A stretch of 64,000 bases of DNA from Novosphingobium beihaiense (GCF_022832375.1 NZ_JALHLG010000009.1:62001-126000); one strand, 5' to 3'; shown: positions 32,960 to 42,928, counted from the stretch's first letter. Numbers and translations are program-made. Notes: generated by a model from the sequence alone, not told the origin.

Positions 32960-34501
32960 GTGAAGCCCGTGCGATACGCTTATGGATTGACGACGGCGCT
33001 CCTTCTCGGGGGCGCGACCCTTTCACTGACAACCGGCTTTCCCGCCGGGGCGCAGGTCGCCCAGAACGAAGCGAGCCAGATATCGAAAGTGGTCCCGAAA
33101 GCCGGGGCCCCTGCCAGCTTTGCCGACCTGACCGCGCAGCTGGCCCCCGCGGTGGTCAACATCTCCACCCGCCAGCGCATCAAGGTGCAGAGCAACAACC
33201 CCTTTGCCGGCACCCCGTTCGAAGGCCTGTTCGGCAGTCCGGGCGGCGCCAGCCCGCAGACGCGCGAGGCGCAGTCGCTGGGCTCCGGCTTCATCATCTC
33301 GGCCGATGGCTATGTCGTGACCAACAACCACGTCATCACCGCCGAAGGCAAGGGTGAGGTCGAATCGATCACGATCACCATGGCCGATGGCAACGAATAT
33401 CCGGCCAAGCTGATCGGCAAGGATGCCGCGTCGGACCTCGCGGTGCTGAAGATCGATGCCAAGAAGCCGCTGCCGTTCGTGAAGTTCGGCGATTCGCGCC
33501 ATGCCCGCGTGGGGGACTGGGTGATTGCCATCGGCAACCCGTTCGGTCTGGGCGGCACGGTGACTTCGGGTATCATCTCAGCCGTCTACCGCAACACCGG
33601 CAACGGCGGCGCCTATGACCGCTACCTGCAGACCGACGCCGCGATCAACCGCGGCAATTCGGGCGGCCCGATGTTCGACATGAACGGGCAGGTCATCGGC
33701 ATCAACAACGCCATCTTCTCGCCCACCGGCGGCAGCGTCGGCATCGGCTTTTCCATCCCGGCGGAAACCGCTGCGCCGATCGTGCAGAAGCTGATCAAGG
33801 GCGAGGCCATCGAGCGCGGCTATCTGGGCGTGCGCATCCAGCCGCTGAACGACGATCTGGCCGATTCGCTGGGCCTTGAGCACAACAAGGGCGAGTTCAT
33901 CCAGGCGGTCGAGCCCAACGGCGCCGCCGCCAAGGCCGGCATCAAGGCCGGTGACGTGATCGTCAAGGTCGGCGGTAAGGAAGTGACCAAGGACCAGTCG
34001 CTGTCCTATCTGGTGGCCAACACCGAACCCGGCAGCCGCATCCCGATCGAACTGATCCGCAGCGGCCGCAAGATGACGGTGAACGCCACGGTCGCCAAGC
34101 GCCCGAGCGACAAGGAACTGGCCCAGTCGTTCTCCTCCAACGGGGATGACGACGACAACAATCCGTTCAACAATCCGCCCGCCCAGCAGGAACAGGGCGA
34201 TATCGAGAAGGCCCTCGGTCTTTCGGTCACGCCGCTGACCCCGCAGATCGCACGGCAGCTCGGCGCATCGGACGACACCAAGGGCGTGGTCGTCGTCGCT
34301 GTCGATCCCAGTTCGGACGCCGGGCAGAAAGGCCTCTCGCGCGGGTTCATCATCCTGTCCGCCAACGGGCGCGACGTGACCTCGGAAGCCGATCTTGAAT
34401 CCGCGATCAAGGCCGCCAAGGCCGATGGCCGCTCGGCCCTGCTGCTGCGCGTCCAGCCCCGCGGCCAGTCGCCGGTCTTCGTGCCGGTCCGCATGCGCTG
34501 A
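32960..34501 (+). CDS. degP: Do/DegP-type periplasmic serine protease with two PDZ domains
   Basis: 513 residues from GTG 32960; GTG 32969 is an alternative with AAGGA better spaced. Signal peptide about residues 1-32 (YGLTTALLLGGATLSLTTG, cut near GAQ-A). Catalytic triad His124 (VTNNHVITA), Asp159 (ASDLAVLKI) and Ser234 (GNSGGPMFD). Two PDZ domains follow: GYLGVRIQPLNDDLADSLGL about 290-375, and a C-terminal one about 410-510 after an Asp/Asn-rich linker (GDDDDNNPFNN). It degrades or refolds misfolded periplasmic proteins. Ended by a strong terminator. Confidence 0.95.
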   Translation: MKPVRYAYGLTTALLLGGATLSLTTGFPAGAQVAQNEASQISKVVPKAGAPASFADLTAQLAPAVVNISTRQRIKVQSNNPFAGTPFEGLFGSPGGASPQTREAQSLGSGFIISADGYVVTNNHVITAEGKGEVESITITMADGNEYPAKLIGKDAASDLAVLKIDAKKPLPFVKFGDSRHARVGDWVIAIGNPFGLGGTVTSGIISAVYRNTGNGGAYDRYLQTDAAINRGNSGGPMFDMNGQVIGINNAIFSPTGGSVGIGFSIPAETAAPIVQKLIKGEAIERGYLGVRIQPLNDDLADSLGLEHNKGEFIQAVEPNGAAAKAGIKAGDVIVKVGGKEVTKDQSLSYLVANTEPGSRIPIELIRSGRKMTVNATVAKRPSDKELAQSFSSNGDDDDNNPFNNPPAQQEQGDIEKALGLSVTPLTPQIARQLGASDDTKGVVVVAVDPSSDAGQKGLSRGFIILSANGRDVTSEADLESAIKAAKADGRSALLLRVQPRGQSPVFVPVRMR

Positions 34502-34529
34502 CCGCGCGAACGGCACAGACACACTAAGA

Positions 34530-34563
34530 CGCCCGCCGGTTGATCCCGGCGGGCGTTTTGTTT
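34530..34563 (+). terminator. Rho-independent terminator after degP
   Basis: Perfect 10-bp stem CGCCCGCCGG (34530-34539) with CCGGCGGGCG (34546-34555), 6-base loop, then TTTTGTTTT. Confidence 0.92.
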
Positions 34564-34685
34564 TGTACGCCTAACCCGGCACGGCGCCTGCACATCTCTC
34601 TCTGATTAAAGTTCTTTCACTGCCTGCGGCGCTCCCCGGCGTGTAACGACTCCGGAGTTTCCGCCCGTGTTTTGAAAGGATCAGG

Positions 34686-36488
34686 ATGAAAGCGGCCAGA
34701 CCATTTCTCCTCGCGGCTCTGTTTCCGGCCGTGCTCGCCAGCCCGGCCAAGGCCGCCGAATGCAGGCTGGGGCTGCTCGTGGATCTTCCTGTCACGATGG
34801 ACGGATTGCGCCCCAGCGTTCCTGTGAAAGTCAATGGCAGGGACACGGCCTTCTGGCTGGATAGCGGGGCCTTCTTCAGCGTCATGCCCGCCGCCAAGGC
34901 GAACGAGCTGGACCTGCCGTTGTCCGCTGCGCCTTTTGGTCTCCGGCTGATCGGAGTGGGCGGTTCCGCCACCGTACAGGTCGCTACCATCAAATCTTTC
35001 GGGCTGGTCGGGCAGGAATTGAAGAACGTCCAGTTCCTCGTTGGCGGAACGGACGTGGGCAACGGCCTTGTCGGCCGCAACATTCTGGCCATTGCCGATA
35101 CCGAATTCGATCTGGCGCACGGCTCGGTCAAGCTTTTCATGCCCCATAACTGCAAGAAGTACGGCATGGCCTACTGGGCCCATGGCAAGCCCTACTTCGT
35201 GGCCCCGCTTCTTACCGCCGCGAACAGGCGCGATCACGTGTTCCGTCTGCACGTCACGATAAACGGTGCCAGGATCGATGCGGCGTTCGACACCGGGGCG
35301 CCAACCTCGCTGATCAGCCGGAAAGCCGCCGAGCGCGCCGGGATCGATCTTTCCGGTTCCGGGGTTACGCCGGTGTCCAGAATGGGCGGCCTGGGCAGGC
35401 ATGTCTCCAAGGGCTGGATCGCCCCGGTCGAGAATGTCTCGATCGGCGATGAACAGATACTCAAAACGCATCTTGCCGTGATCGACGGCCCGATCGCGGA
35501 CACCCCCGAGGCTCCCGACATGCTGCTGGGCGCGGACTTCATGCTGGCACACCACATCTACGTGGCGCGCAGCCAGAAACGGATCTATTTCACATACAGC
35601 GGCGGCAAACCTTTCCTGTCCGGATCTTCGCGCATGGCATCGGCTGCAAGCACCGCGGCGGTCCCGCTGCCCCCGGGAACCCAGCGCGTTAAAGCTGTGA
35701 AGAACCCCGATACGGAACCCGAAACCGCAGACGAATTTGCCAGGCGCGGCAATGCGCTGGCGGCCCAGAGAGCGTTTCCAAAGGCCATTGCCGACCTGAC
35801 CGAAGCGATCCGCCTGGAACCCGGCAATGCCGGGTATTACAGCGACCGGGCCAATGCCTATCGCCGCAGCGGCACGGCGGCCAGGGCCCGTGCCGATCTG
35901 GACAAGGCCATCGAACTGGATCCCGGCAATGGCGAACTGCTGCGCACACGGGCCTTCAACCGGCTTCGCGATGGTGACAAGGCCGGGGCGCTGGCCGATG
36001 CCGAAGCGGCCGCAAAAGCCACCCATTCCGCCTCGCTCGACATTGCGGGGCTGGCGTTCCTGTTCGAGAGCCTGGGGCAGCCGCAACGCGCGGTGTCCAT
36101 GCTCGACGACGTGATCAAGCTCCACCGCGCCGACGCCCGGCTGGGCAGCCTGCTGAACGGCCGCTGCTGGGCCCGCGCCCTTGCCAACACCGAACTCGGC
36201 GAAGCGCTCAAGGATTGCAACAAGGCCATCAAGCGCGATGGCGCCAAGGCCGCCTATCTCGACAGCCGCGGCCTTGTCCATTTCCGGCGGGGAGACATGG
36301 CCAAGGCCCTGGCCGACTACGATGCCGCGCTGAAGCTGCAACCCAAACTGGTCTGGTCGCTCTATGTGCGCGGCCTGATCAAGATCCGCCAAGGTGATAC
36401 CGCCGCAGGCGAGGCTGACAAAGCGGCAGCCACGACGCTCGATCCCAAGATCGCCAAAGACGCCAACCGCTACGGCATCGGCGCCTGA
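34686..36488 (+). CDS. Tandem retropepsin-like aspartic protease with C-terminal TPR domain
   Basis: 600 residues with a signal peptide (KAARPFLLAALFPAVLASPAKA). Two retropepsin-like domains follow in one chain: the first with Asp59 in FWLDSGAFFSV and GLVGRNILA, the second with Asp202 in AFDTGAPTSLI and DMLLGADFMLAH. About residues 350-595 are tetratricopeptide repeats (EFARRGNALAAQRAFPKAIA, LTEAIRLEPGNAGYYSDRAN and further). Since retropepsins act as dimers, two domains in one chain could form a single active site. Likely periplasmic. Stands alone between degP and the convergent PBP gene. Substrate unknown. Confidence 0.85.
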   Translation: MKAARPFLLAALFPAVLASPAKAAECRLGLLVDLPVTMDGLRPSVPVKVNGRDTAFWLDSGAFFSVMPAAKANELDLPLSAAPFGLRLIGVGGSATVQVATIKSFGLVGQELKNVQFLVGGTDVGNGLVGRNILAIADTEFDLAHGSVKLFMPHNCKKYGMAYWAHGKPYFVAPLLTAANRRDHVFRLHVTINGARIDAAFDTGAPTSLISRKAAERAGIDLSGSGVTPVSRMGGLGRHVSKGWIAPVENVSIGDEQILKTHLAVIDGPIADTPEAPDMLLGADFMLAHHIYVARSQKRIYFTYSGGKPFLSGSSRMASAASTAAVPLPPGTQRVKAVKNPDTEPETADEFARRGNALAAQRAFPKAIADLTEAIRLEPGNAGYYSDRANAYRRSGTAARARADLDKAIELDPGNGELLRTRAFNRLRDGDKAGALADAEAAAKATHSASLDIAGLAFLFESLGQPQRAVSMLDDVIKLHRADARLGSLLNGRCWARALANTELGEALKDCNKAIKRDGAKAAYLDSRGLVHFRRGDMAKALADYDAALKLQPKLVWSLYVRGLIKIRQGDTAAGEADKAAATTLDPKIAKDANRYGIGA

Positions 36489-36501
36489 GCCTAGGGAGTG
36501 C

Positions 36502-38721
36502 CTAGGGCGTGCCGTTGCCCGCCGCCCGCGCCGGAGAGGGTGACGGCGAAGGCCGCGGCGCGGTGCCGAGGCCCTGTCCCGGGCGCAGTCCCGGGTCCTG
36601 CGCAGGCGCGCCCCGGCCCGTGGCCCGGTCTAGGAAATCGTCGTTGGCAGCAGGCGGCACGTTCCCGTTCTGAGGATCGCCGCTCCTGGGATCATTGTTA
36701 TCCGGCACCTGCGGCGTGCCCGGCCCGGGCCCCGGTCCGACGGCGCCGTCGTCATAGCGTGGCGGATCCTCGTACTGGGTGCCGGTGCCCGGATGCACGA
36801 GGTTGCCGTTCTCGTCGGTGTAGTAATAGTCGTCCGGATCGCCCTGAAGCATCTCATCGTCCGGTTCGAGCTGCCATTCGGGCAACTGCAGCTTGGTATC
36901 AAACTGCTCGACCGGGCGATTGGCCACGGCGACGACCATGTAGTCGTGAAAGGCCCGCGCAGGCGCATGGCCGCCGGAAAGGCCGCCCACCCGCTTGGCG
37001 TCGTCGCGGCCCATCCACACGCCTGTGGTGATCCCGCTGGAGAATCCCAGGAACCAGCCGTCCTTGTTGGAAGACGTCGTGCCCGTCTTGCCTGCCGTCG
37101 GACGCCCGAGCTGCGCAGCGCGGGCAGTGCCGGTGGCAACCGTCGTCTGCAGCAGGTCTGTGATCCCGGCCACGACATAGTGCGGCACCAGCGCCTGCCC
37201 CTGCACCGACTTGTGCTGGTAGAGCACATCGCCATTGGCCGCCGTCACCTTGGTGATGCCATAAGGCTCCACCGAGTATCCGCCCGCAGAGACTTCGGCA
37301 AAGGCCCGGGTCATGTCGATCACCCGCACTTCGGAGGTGCCCAGCACCATGGCGGGTTGGGTGTTGATCGGGGTGGTGATGCCGAAGCGGCGCGCCATGC
37401 TGGCGACCGTGCCGAAGCCCACGTCATTGCCGAGCTTCGCGGCAATGGTGTTCTTCGAATAGGCAAAGGCTGAACGCACGTCGATTTCACCGGCATAGTT
37501 GCGCCCGGCGTTGTGCGGGCTCCAGCCATCGATTGTCACCGGCTCGTCCACCACGCGGTCGCTCGGCGTGTAGCCTGCCTCCAGCGCGGCCATGTAGACG
37601 AACAGCTTCCATGCCGAACCCGGCTGGCGCAAGGCGCTCGTCGCCCGGTTGTAGTTGGACGTGACGTAATCGGTGCCGCCGACCATCGCCAGAACCGCGC
37701 CGTCCTTGTCGAGGCTGACCAGCGCGCCTTGCGCACCCTTGGGCACATCCTTGTCGATCGCGGCGGTCGCGGCTCTCTGCATCTTCGGATCGAGCGTGGT
37801 CCACACTTCGATCGGCTCGTTCGTTTCGGGCAGCAGCAGATCGAGCTGCGGCAGCGCCCAGTCGGTGAAGTAGCGGACCGAGTTCTGGCCCTCTTCCTTG
37901 GCGATCTTGACCTTGGAAAGATCCGTCGCGTCCGCTTCCGCCTGCGAGATCGCGCCATTCTTGGCCATCAGCCCGAGCACGACCTTGCCGCGATCAATCG
38001 ACGCCTGGACATCGGCGGTGGGCGAATAGTTGGACGGCGCCTTCACCAGCCCCGCGATGATCGCCGCTTCCGATGTCGAAAGCTCCGTCGCCGGATGGCC
38101 GAAGAACTTGCGGCTGGCGGCATCGATGCCATAGGCACCGCCGCCGAAATAGACCTTGTTGAGGTAGAGTTCGAGGATCTGTTCCTTGCTGAACTTGCGC
38201 TCCATCGCCAGCGCCAGCACGGCCTCTCGCGCCTTGCGGACATAGCTGCGCGAATTGTTGAGGAAGATGTTGCGCGCCAGCTGCTGTGTCAGTGTGGACG
38301 TCGCGGCGATCCGCTTGTCCCCCGTCACGGCCGTATAGACCGCGCGCAGCAGGCCCAGCGGATCGACGCCGAAGTGCGAATAGAACCGCCGGTCTTCCAC
38401 CGCGACCATGGCCTTCTTCATGATCGGCGGGATCTGGTCGCCCTGCAGCCAGCGGCCATAGCTCGGCCCAAGCGAGACCAGTTCCGTCCCGTCACGCGCG
38501 CGCACCACGATCATCTGCCCGTTCTGGCTGCTCTTGAGCGCGCTGTAGCTGGGCAGCTCGCGCATCGTGAAATAGACGGCCGTGCCCAGGAAGATCGCGC
38601 CCAGCACTGCGGCGGCCGTGCCCCAGAGGAACAGGCTGCGCAGGATACGGCGCCAGAGCGGCTTTTTCTTTCGGGAGGAAGGGCCGCTCGGCTTGCGGCT
38701 CCGGCCGGAATTCTTGGCCAT
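36502..38721 (-). CDS. mrcA: Penicillin-binding protein 1A family, bifunctional transglycosylase/transpeptidase
   Basis: 739 residues. Basic cytosolic tail, one membrane anchor (FLWGTAAAVLGAIFLGTAVYF, about 31-52), GT51 glycosyltransferase with AVEDRRFYSHFGVDPLG and STLTQQLARNIFL, then the transpeptidase with SAWK (PGSAWKLFVYMAALEAG), SKN (FAYSKNTIAAKL) and KTG (TAGKTGTTSSNKDG). The C-terminal about 110 residues are Pro/Gly/Asp-rich and low-complexity (VGPGPGPGTPQVPDNND). It polymerises and cross-links peptidoglycan in the periplasm. Convergent with the retropepsin gene, 13 bp apart. Confidence 0.95.
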   Translation of the reverse strand: MAKNSGRSRKPSGPSSRKKKPLWRRILRSLFLWGTAAAVLGAIFLGTAVYFTMRELPSYSALKSSQNGQMIVVRARDGTELVSLGPSYGRWLQGDQIPPIMKKAMVAVEDRRFYSHFGVDPLGLLRAVYTAVTGDKRIAATSTLTQQLARNIFLNNSRSYVRKAREAVLALAMERKFSKEQILELYLNKVYFGGGAYGIDAASRKFFGHPATELSTSEAAIIAGLVKAPSNYSPTADVQASIDRGKVVLGLMAKNGAISQAEADATDLSKVKIAKEEGQNSVRYFTDWALPQLDLLLPETNEPIEVWTTLDPKMQRAATAAIDKDVPKGAQGALVSLDKDGAVLAMVGGTDYVTSNYNRATSALRQPGSAWKLFVYMAALEAGYTPSDRVVDEPVTIDGWSPHNAGRNYAGEIDVRSAFAYSKNTIAAKLGNDVGFGTVASMARRFGITTPINTQPAMVLGTSEVRVIDMTRAFAEVSAGGYSVEPYGITKVTAANGDVLYQHKSVQGQALVPHYVVAGITDLLQTTVATGTARAAQLGRPTAGKTGTTSSNKDGWFLGFSSGITTGVWMGRDDAKRVGGLSGGHAPARAFHDYMVVAVANRPVEQFDTKLQLPEWQLEPDDEMLQGDPDDYYYTDENGNLVHPGTGTQYEDPPRYDDGAVGPGPGPGTPQVPDNNDPRSGDPQNGNVPPAANDDFLDRATGRGAPAQDPGLRPGQGLGTAPRPSPSPSPARAAGNGTP

Positions 38722-38851
38722 GTGTTAGGAAGAAACCCTTCTAGAAGACAAAGATGTCCGGTCGCTTCCTACACCTTGCACGGCAATTTGTAACCCGGGC
38801 TTAACAGCGCCTGCCGGTTCCCCTCCGCCCTTGGTCGAAATCCTGCCCGGC

Positions 38852-38999
38852 CTAGGACGGATCGACATTCAGAAGATGGCGAGCCGAAAATGGTGATTTT
38901 ACGCGAGCCGGAGCGCAGCGTACTTCATGTACGTGAGCACCGGAAGCGTGCAAAAGCGCCATTTGCAGGCCGTCAGGGCTGAATGCCGATCCGTCCTAG
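38852..38999. repeat. 148-bp palindromic intergenic element with 21-bp inverted ends
   Basis: Ends CTAGGACGGATCGACATTCA (38852 on) and GAATGCCGATCCGTCCTAG (to 38999) match over 21 bases with one mismatch. The inside also folds, centred on CGTACTTCATGTACG, with CCGGAGCGC/GAGCACCGG arms around it, so the whole element is one long imperfect hairpin. It ends three bases from the msrB stop. No open frame or transposase. It may be a MITE-like or REP-like element. Confidence 0.8.
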
Positions 39000-39002
39000 C
39001 GC

Positions 39003-39401
39003 CTATTCCTCCGGCTGGAAATCCAGCGAAGCGCTGTTGATGCAGTAGCGCAGCCCGGACGGCCCCGGCCCGTCCGGGAACACATGGCCCAGATGCCCAT
39101 CGCACTTCGCGCAGGTCACTTCGGTGCGGACCATGCCGTGCGAGACATCCCGGTGCTCGGTCACGGCCTCTTCCCCGGCCGGTGCCGTGTAGCTCGGCCA
39201 GCCGGAGCCCGAATTGTACTTGGTCCCGGACGAGAACAGCGGCGCGCCGCATCCGGCGCAGAAATACATGCCCTCCGCCTTGTTCTTCTCGTACTTGCCG
39301 GTGAAAGCGCGCTCGGTGCCGCCCTCGCGCAGCACATGGTACTGCTCGGGCGAGAGCTTCTCGCGCCATTCCGCTTCGGTAAGATTGAGCTTTTCGGTCA
39401 T
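39003..39401 (-). CDS. msrB: Peptide-methionine (R)-S-oxide reductase
   Basis: 132 residues from ATG 39401 with AAGGAG ten bases upstream. SelR/MsrB motifs: [17 protein letters not shown], the two zinc CxxC pairs (FCAGCG and CAKCDGHLG), SGSGWPSY and the catalytic Cys in [12 protein letters not shown]. It reduces methionine-R-sulfoxide in proteins with thioredoxin. No signal peptide, so cytoplasmic. Divergent from the zntB-like gene across 123 bp. Confidence 0.95.
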   Translation of the reverse strand: MTEKLNLTEAEWREKLSPEQYHVLREGGTERAFTGKYEKNKAEGMYFCAGCGAPLFSSGTKYNSGSGWPSYTAPAGEEAVTEHRDVSHGMVRTEVTCAKCDGHLGHVFPDGPGPSGLRYCINSASLDFQPEE

Positions 39402-39524
39402 CGTCTCGCTTCTCCTTGCCTGCGAATATGGCCTTTCGGCCCCGGTATTTCCAGTGCAGCGGATATCCCCCGCCCACCTGCGTTCCATGCTAGGATGAGG
39501 CGGCGCAGCGGTGAGGAGAAGGAC

Positions 39525-40511
39525 ATGGAGCAACCCCACGAACGGGCCCCGATGGGGCAGGGCCCCGGGCTGATCTGGGGCATCGACTTCGCGCCGGGCG
39601 AACGGCGCGAGGTGGAAAACTGCAACAGCCCGCATGACGGCTTCGTGCGCTGGCTGCACCTCAACCTGGCCGATCACGGCACGCTGTTGTGGGTGAGGAC
39701 CACGCCCGAGCTCTCCCCCGCCGCGCGCGAGATCCTGCTCTCGCAGGACAAGCACCAGCGCGCCTTGGTGGAGGCCGAGACCGTCGCCTGCGTGCTCCAC
39801 GATTTCGAGCGCGATTTCGACGTGCGCGACACCGGCCGTATCGGCGCGCTGCGCGTGGTGCTGACGCCGGGCCTGATCGTCTCGGCCCGGCACCACCCGA
39901 TCGGCTCGGCCGACATTGCCCGCAAGCGGCTGCGCGACAGCGAGATCGTCACTTCGCCCGCGCGCGGGCTGGACCTGATCGTCGGCGCCATCCTCGAAAA
40001 CTTCGCCCGCATCACCGGCAGCCTCTCTTCCGAAGTGCAGGCAGCGGAGGATGCGCTGGTGGAGGAACGGCAAGTGCCCAGCGGCCACCGGCTGATGGAC
40101 ATCCGCCGCCGCCTCGCCCAGTTGCACCGCATGCTGGAAGGCATGCAGAGCGTGTTCCGCCGCCTCGAACTCGACGAGGACTTGCCCGAGGACATCCTGC
40201 CCACCGTCGAAAAGCTCTCGCAGCGGGTGCAGGGCGCGGACGGCGATATCCAGAGCGTGCTCAGCCAGCTTCGCGCGGTGCGCGACGAAATCAACGACCA
40301 GTCCAACCTGCGGATGAACCAGAACCTCTATATCCTTTCGGTGATGACCGCCCTGCTGCTGCCGACCACTCTGGTGACGGGCATTTTCGGCATGAACACC
40401 GGCGGCCTGCCGCTGACCGGGCGCGACGGCACGCTGGGCGCCACGCTGGTTGCTGCGGGGGCCGCGCTGGCAACCTACCTGTTCCTGCGGACGCGCGGGT
40501 TCTTCCGGTAG
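39525..40511 (+). CDS. zntB: ZntB/CorA-type divalent cation transporter
   Basis: 328 residues from ATG 39525 after GAGGAGAAGGAC. Cytosolic alpha/beta domain ([19 protein letters not shown]), a long helical stalk ([20 protein letters not shown]), then two membrane helices at the C-terminus with the selectivity motif GMN in [12 protein letters not shown]. ZntB proteins import Zn2+ with protons; CorA imports Mg2+. The N-terminal domain and the NTGG after GMN are more ZntB-like (family knowledge). Single gene. Confidence 0.9.
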   Translation: MEQPHERAPMGQGPGLIWGIDFAPGERREVENCNSPHDGFVRWLHLNLADHGTLLWVRTTPELSPAAREILLSQDKHQRALVEAETVACVLHDFERDFDVRDTGRIGALRVVLTPGLIVSARHHPIGSADIARKRLRDSEIVTSPARGLDLIVGAILENFARITGSLSSEVQAAEDALVEERQVPSGHRLMDIRRRLAQLHRMLEGMQSVFRRLELDEDLPEDILPTVEKLSQRVQGADGDIQSVLSQLRAVRDEINDQSNLRMNQNLYILSVMTALLLPTTLVTGIFGMNTGGLPLTGRDGTLGATLVAAGAALATYLFLRTRGFFR

Positions 40512-40529
40512 AGCGCGCGTCGCTTGTCC

Positions 40530-40976
40530 TTACGAGAGCGGCGCGACCTCCAGCACCACGCCATCATGCCCGGCCACGCGCAGGCGCGTGCCCACCGGGG
40601 CGTCCGCGCCCTTGGCCAGCCATTCGCTGTCGCCCAGCTTGACCCGGCCCTGTCCGCCTTCGATGGCCTGCGTCACCACCACCGTCTCGCCGACCACGCG
40701 GGCGCCGCGGTCGTTCATCTTGGGATCGGCGCTCTCCACCGGATGGCGGGCGATATAGCGGCGGCCGGTGAACACGGCGGCGATCGACAGCACGGCGAAA
40801 AGCACGATCTGCAGCGGCACGCCGACCGGCACGATCCAGGCGACCAGCCCCGTCACCAGCGCCGCCGCCGCCATCCAGATCAGGAAGACGCCGGGAATCG
40901 CCATTTCGGCCACCGCGAGAATCAGCCCCAGCGCCAGCCAGGTGTAGTGAAACTCGAAGTCTCCCAGCACGTCCAT
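40530..40976 (-). CDS. NfeD family membrane protein
   Basis: 148 residues from ATG 40976, overlapping the stomatin-like gene stop by one base. Three or four membrane helices in the first 75 residues (YTWLALGLILAVAEMAIPGV, LIWMAAAALVTGLVAWIVP, LQIVLFAVLSIAAVF) and a C-terminal OB-fold (GETVVVTQAIEGGQGRVKLG to VLEVAPLS). Short NfeD proteins of this type work with SPFH/stomatin partners in inner-membrane quality control; here the partner is immediately upstream. Convergent with zntB. Confidence 0.92.
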   Translation of the reverse strand: MDVLGDFEFHYTWLALGLILAVAEMAIPGVFLIWMAAAALVTGLVAWIVPVGVPLQIVLFAVLSIAAVFTGRRYIARHPVESADPKMNDRGARVVGETVVVTQAIEGGQGRVKLGDSEWLAKGADAPVGTRLRVAGHDGVVLEVAPLS

Positions 40977-41944
40977 CACTGCCCCCGGCCCGCAGGCGGC
41001 ACGCTGGAACGGCCGGAAGCGCCCTTGTCATTGCCGCCCAGCGCTTCCTTGGCCAGTTCGCCGATGCCGCCGAGCGTCCCGATGAGCTGGGTCGCCTCGA
41101 CCGGGAACAGGATCGTCTTGGCATTGGGCGAGGTCGCGAAGGCCTGCACCGCTTCGGTGTACTTCTGCGCGACGAAGTAGTTGATGGCCTGACTGCCGGA
41201 CTCGGCAATCGCGCTCGATACCATCTGCGTTGCCCTGGCTTCCGCCTCCGCCGAACGCTCGCGCGCCTCTGCGTCGCGGAAAGCGGCTTCGCGGCGGCCT
41301 TCGGCTTCGAGGATCGCGGATTGCTTCTCACCCTCGGCGCGCAGGATGTTGGACGCGCGGTCGCCCTCCGCCTCCAGGATTTCGGCGCGCTTGACGCGTT
41401 CGGCCTTCATCTGACGGGCCATCGCTTCGGAAATGTCGAGCGGCGGGCGGATATCCTTGATCTCCACGCGGGTGATCTTCACGCCCCACGGCGAGGTCGC
41501 ATGATCGACTACCGCGAGCAGCCGCGCGTTGATCTCGTCGCGCTTGGACAGGGTCTCGTCGAGGTCCATCGAGCCCATCACCGTGCGCAAGTTGGTGGTG
41601 GTGAGCGCCATGATCGAGGCATAGAGGTTGTGTACCTCGTAAGCCGCCTTGCCCGCGTCCAGCACCTGAAAGAACACCACCGCATCGACGCCGACCATGG
41701 CATTGTCCTTGGTGATGATCTCCTGCCCCGGAATGTCGAGCACCTGCTCCATCATGTTCACTTTCTGGCCGACCCGGTCGACGAATGGGATGATGAGGTG
41801 CAGCCCCGGCTCGGCCGCCAGCGTGAACTTGCCCAGCCGCTCGATCGTATAGACGTAGCCCTGCCTGACGACGCGCACGCCCATCATCAGGAACACCGCT
41901 ACCACGACGATCAACGCGATCAGCGTACTTCCGATACCCGCCAT
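40976..41944 (-). CDS. SPFH/band 7 (stomatin/QmcA-like) membrane protein
   Basis: 322 residues. One N-terminal anchor ([19 protein letters not shown]), then the band 7 domain ([76 protein letters not shown]) and an Ala/Glu-rich coiled coil ([19 protein letters not shown]). These form large membrane-associated rings; the NfeD partner overlaps its stop codon. Role: membrane microdomain or protease regulation, by family. Confidence 0.93.
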   Translation of the reverse strand: MAGIGSTLIALIVVVAVFLMMGVRVVRQGYVYTIERLGKFTLAAEPGLHLIIPFVDRVGQKVNMMEQVLDIPGQEIITKDNAMVGVDAVVFFQVLDAGKAAYEVHNLYASIMALTTTNLRTVMGSMDLDETLSKRDEINARLLAVVDHATSPWGVKITRVEIKDIRPPLDISEAMARQMKAERVKRAEILEAEGDRASNILRAEGEKQSAILEAEGRREAAFRDAEARERSAEAEARATQMVSSAIAESGSQAINYFVAQKYTEAVQAFATSPNAKTILFPVEATQLIGTLGGIGELAKEALGGNDKGASGRSSVPPAGRGQ

Positions 41945-42004
41945 ACCCAGCTCACTTTCCCATCTTATCGAAGGGCGATCCTAGCGGGCGCGGGCCGGGC
42001 GGCA

Positions 42005-42040
42005 AGCAAAACCGGGAATGCCCGGAGCAGGCATTCCCGG
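42005..42040 (-). terminator. Rho-independent terminator after the dienelactone hydrolase gene
   Basis: Perfect 11-bp stem CCGGGAATGCC (42012-42022) with GGCATTCCCGG (42030-42040); read on the minus strand it is followed by TTTTGCTT. It starts ten bases after the gene stop. Confidence 0.88.
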
Positions 42041-42049
42041 AACGCGCTT

Positions 42050-42928
42050 TTACAGCTTGGCGTAGAGCGCCAGCATCCGCTTCCACGCCTTGTCCGCCGC
42101 ATTGGGATCGTAAGCCGGGGAATCCGCGACGCACCAGCCGTGATCGGCGGGATAGACCTCGATCTCGGCCGGGCGCCCGGCGGCATCGGCGGCCTTGCGC
42201 AGCATGGTCTTCTGCTCGGGCTGGCGTTCGTCGTCGTTGCGCGCGATTGCGAAAAGGAAGCTGGCCTGCGTCTTGGCCAGAAGCTGATCCGGGCTGTCCG
42301 GCATCCCCGTCACCAGCCCCGCGCCATGGAACGAGGCTGCCGCCTTTACTCGCGCGGGCACGGCCGCCGCCGCGCGCACCGTGAACGGGCCGCCCATGCA
42401 ATAGCCGTTGGAGCCGATCCCGCGCGCCGTATCGACTTCGCCCTGCTGGTCGAGGAAAGCCACGAAGGCCTGCGCATCGCGCGTGATCGCCGCCGGATCG
42501 AGCAATTCGCGCATCGGCCGGATCTTCTCCGGCCCTTCCGCCGTGCGGTATTCGGAAAAGCTCTGCATGACCGGCGCCGGGGCGGAGCGGTAGTACTGAT
42601 TGACCACCAGCACTGCGTAGCCTTCCGCAGCCAGCCCGCGCGCCATGATCTTGAAGGCGTCACGCAGCCCGGCGATGTCCGGCCACATCACCACGCCGGG
42701 ATGCGTGCCCTTGGCCGGATGCACGAAAAAGGCATCGCACACGCCGTCCGCCGTGGTGATCGAGACCATCTTCTCGCTCACATCGCTGCCCCCGCTGGCC
42801 TTGACGGCGCTCCCCGAACACCCGGCCAGCGCCAGCCCGGCCGCGCTCAGCGCCGCGAACTGGCGGCGGTCCAGCCCGCGCCGCTCCAGAGCGGCCTCTT
42901 CTGCCGAAACGGTAAATTCGTCACACAT
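42050..42928 (-). CDS. Dienelactone hydrolase family protein, probable Tat-exported lipoprotein
   Basis: 292 residues from ATG 42928 with GGAG nine bases upstream. The N-terminus has LDRRQFAALSAAGLALAGCS: a twin-arginine signal ending in a lipobox (LAGC, Cys37), so it is probably exported folded and lipid-anchored. The alpha/beta hydrolase core has the dienelactone-hydrolase nucleophile Cys in SNGYCMGGPF, and the catalytic His in YPADHGWCV. Acts on ester or lactone substrates; the actual one is unknown. Divergent from the phosphatase gene across 76 bp. Confidence 0.9.
   Translation of the reverse strand: MCDEFTVSAEEAALERRGLDRRQFAALSAAGLALAGCSGSAVKASGGSDVSEKMVSITTADGVCDAFFVHPAKGTHPGVVMWPDIAGLRDAFKIMARGLAAEGYAVLVVNQYYRSAPAPVMQSFSEYRTAEGPEKIRPMRELLDPAAITRDAQAFVAFLDQQGEVDTARGIGSNGYCMGGPFTVRAAAAVPARVKAAASFHGAGLVTGMPDSPDQLLAKTQASFLFAIARNDDERQPEQKTMLRKAADAAGRPAEIEVYPADHGWCVADSPAYDPNAADKAWKRMLALYAKL

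Noticed and set aside
38852..38999. Element as an insertion sequence
   Set aside because: 148 bp with no coding frame and no clear target duplication; at most a non-autonomous element.
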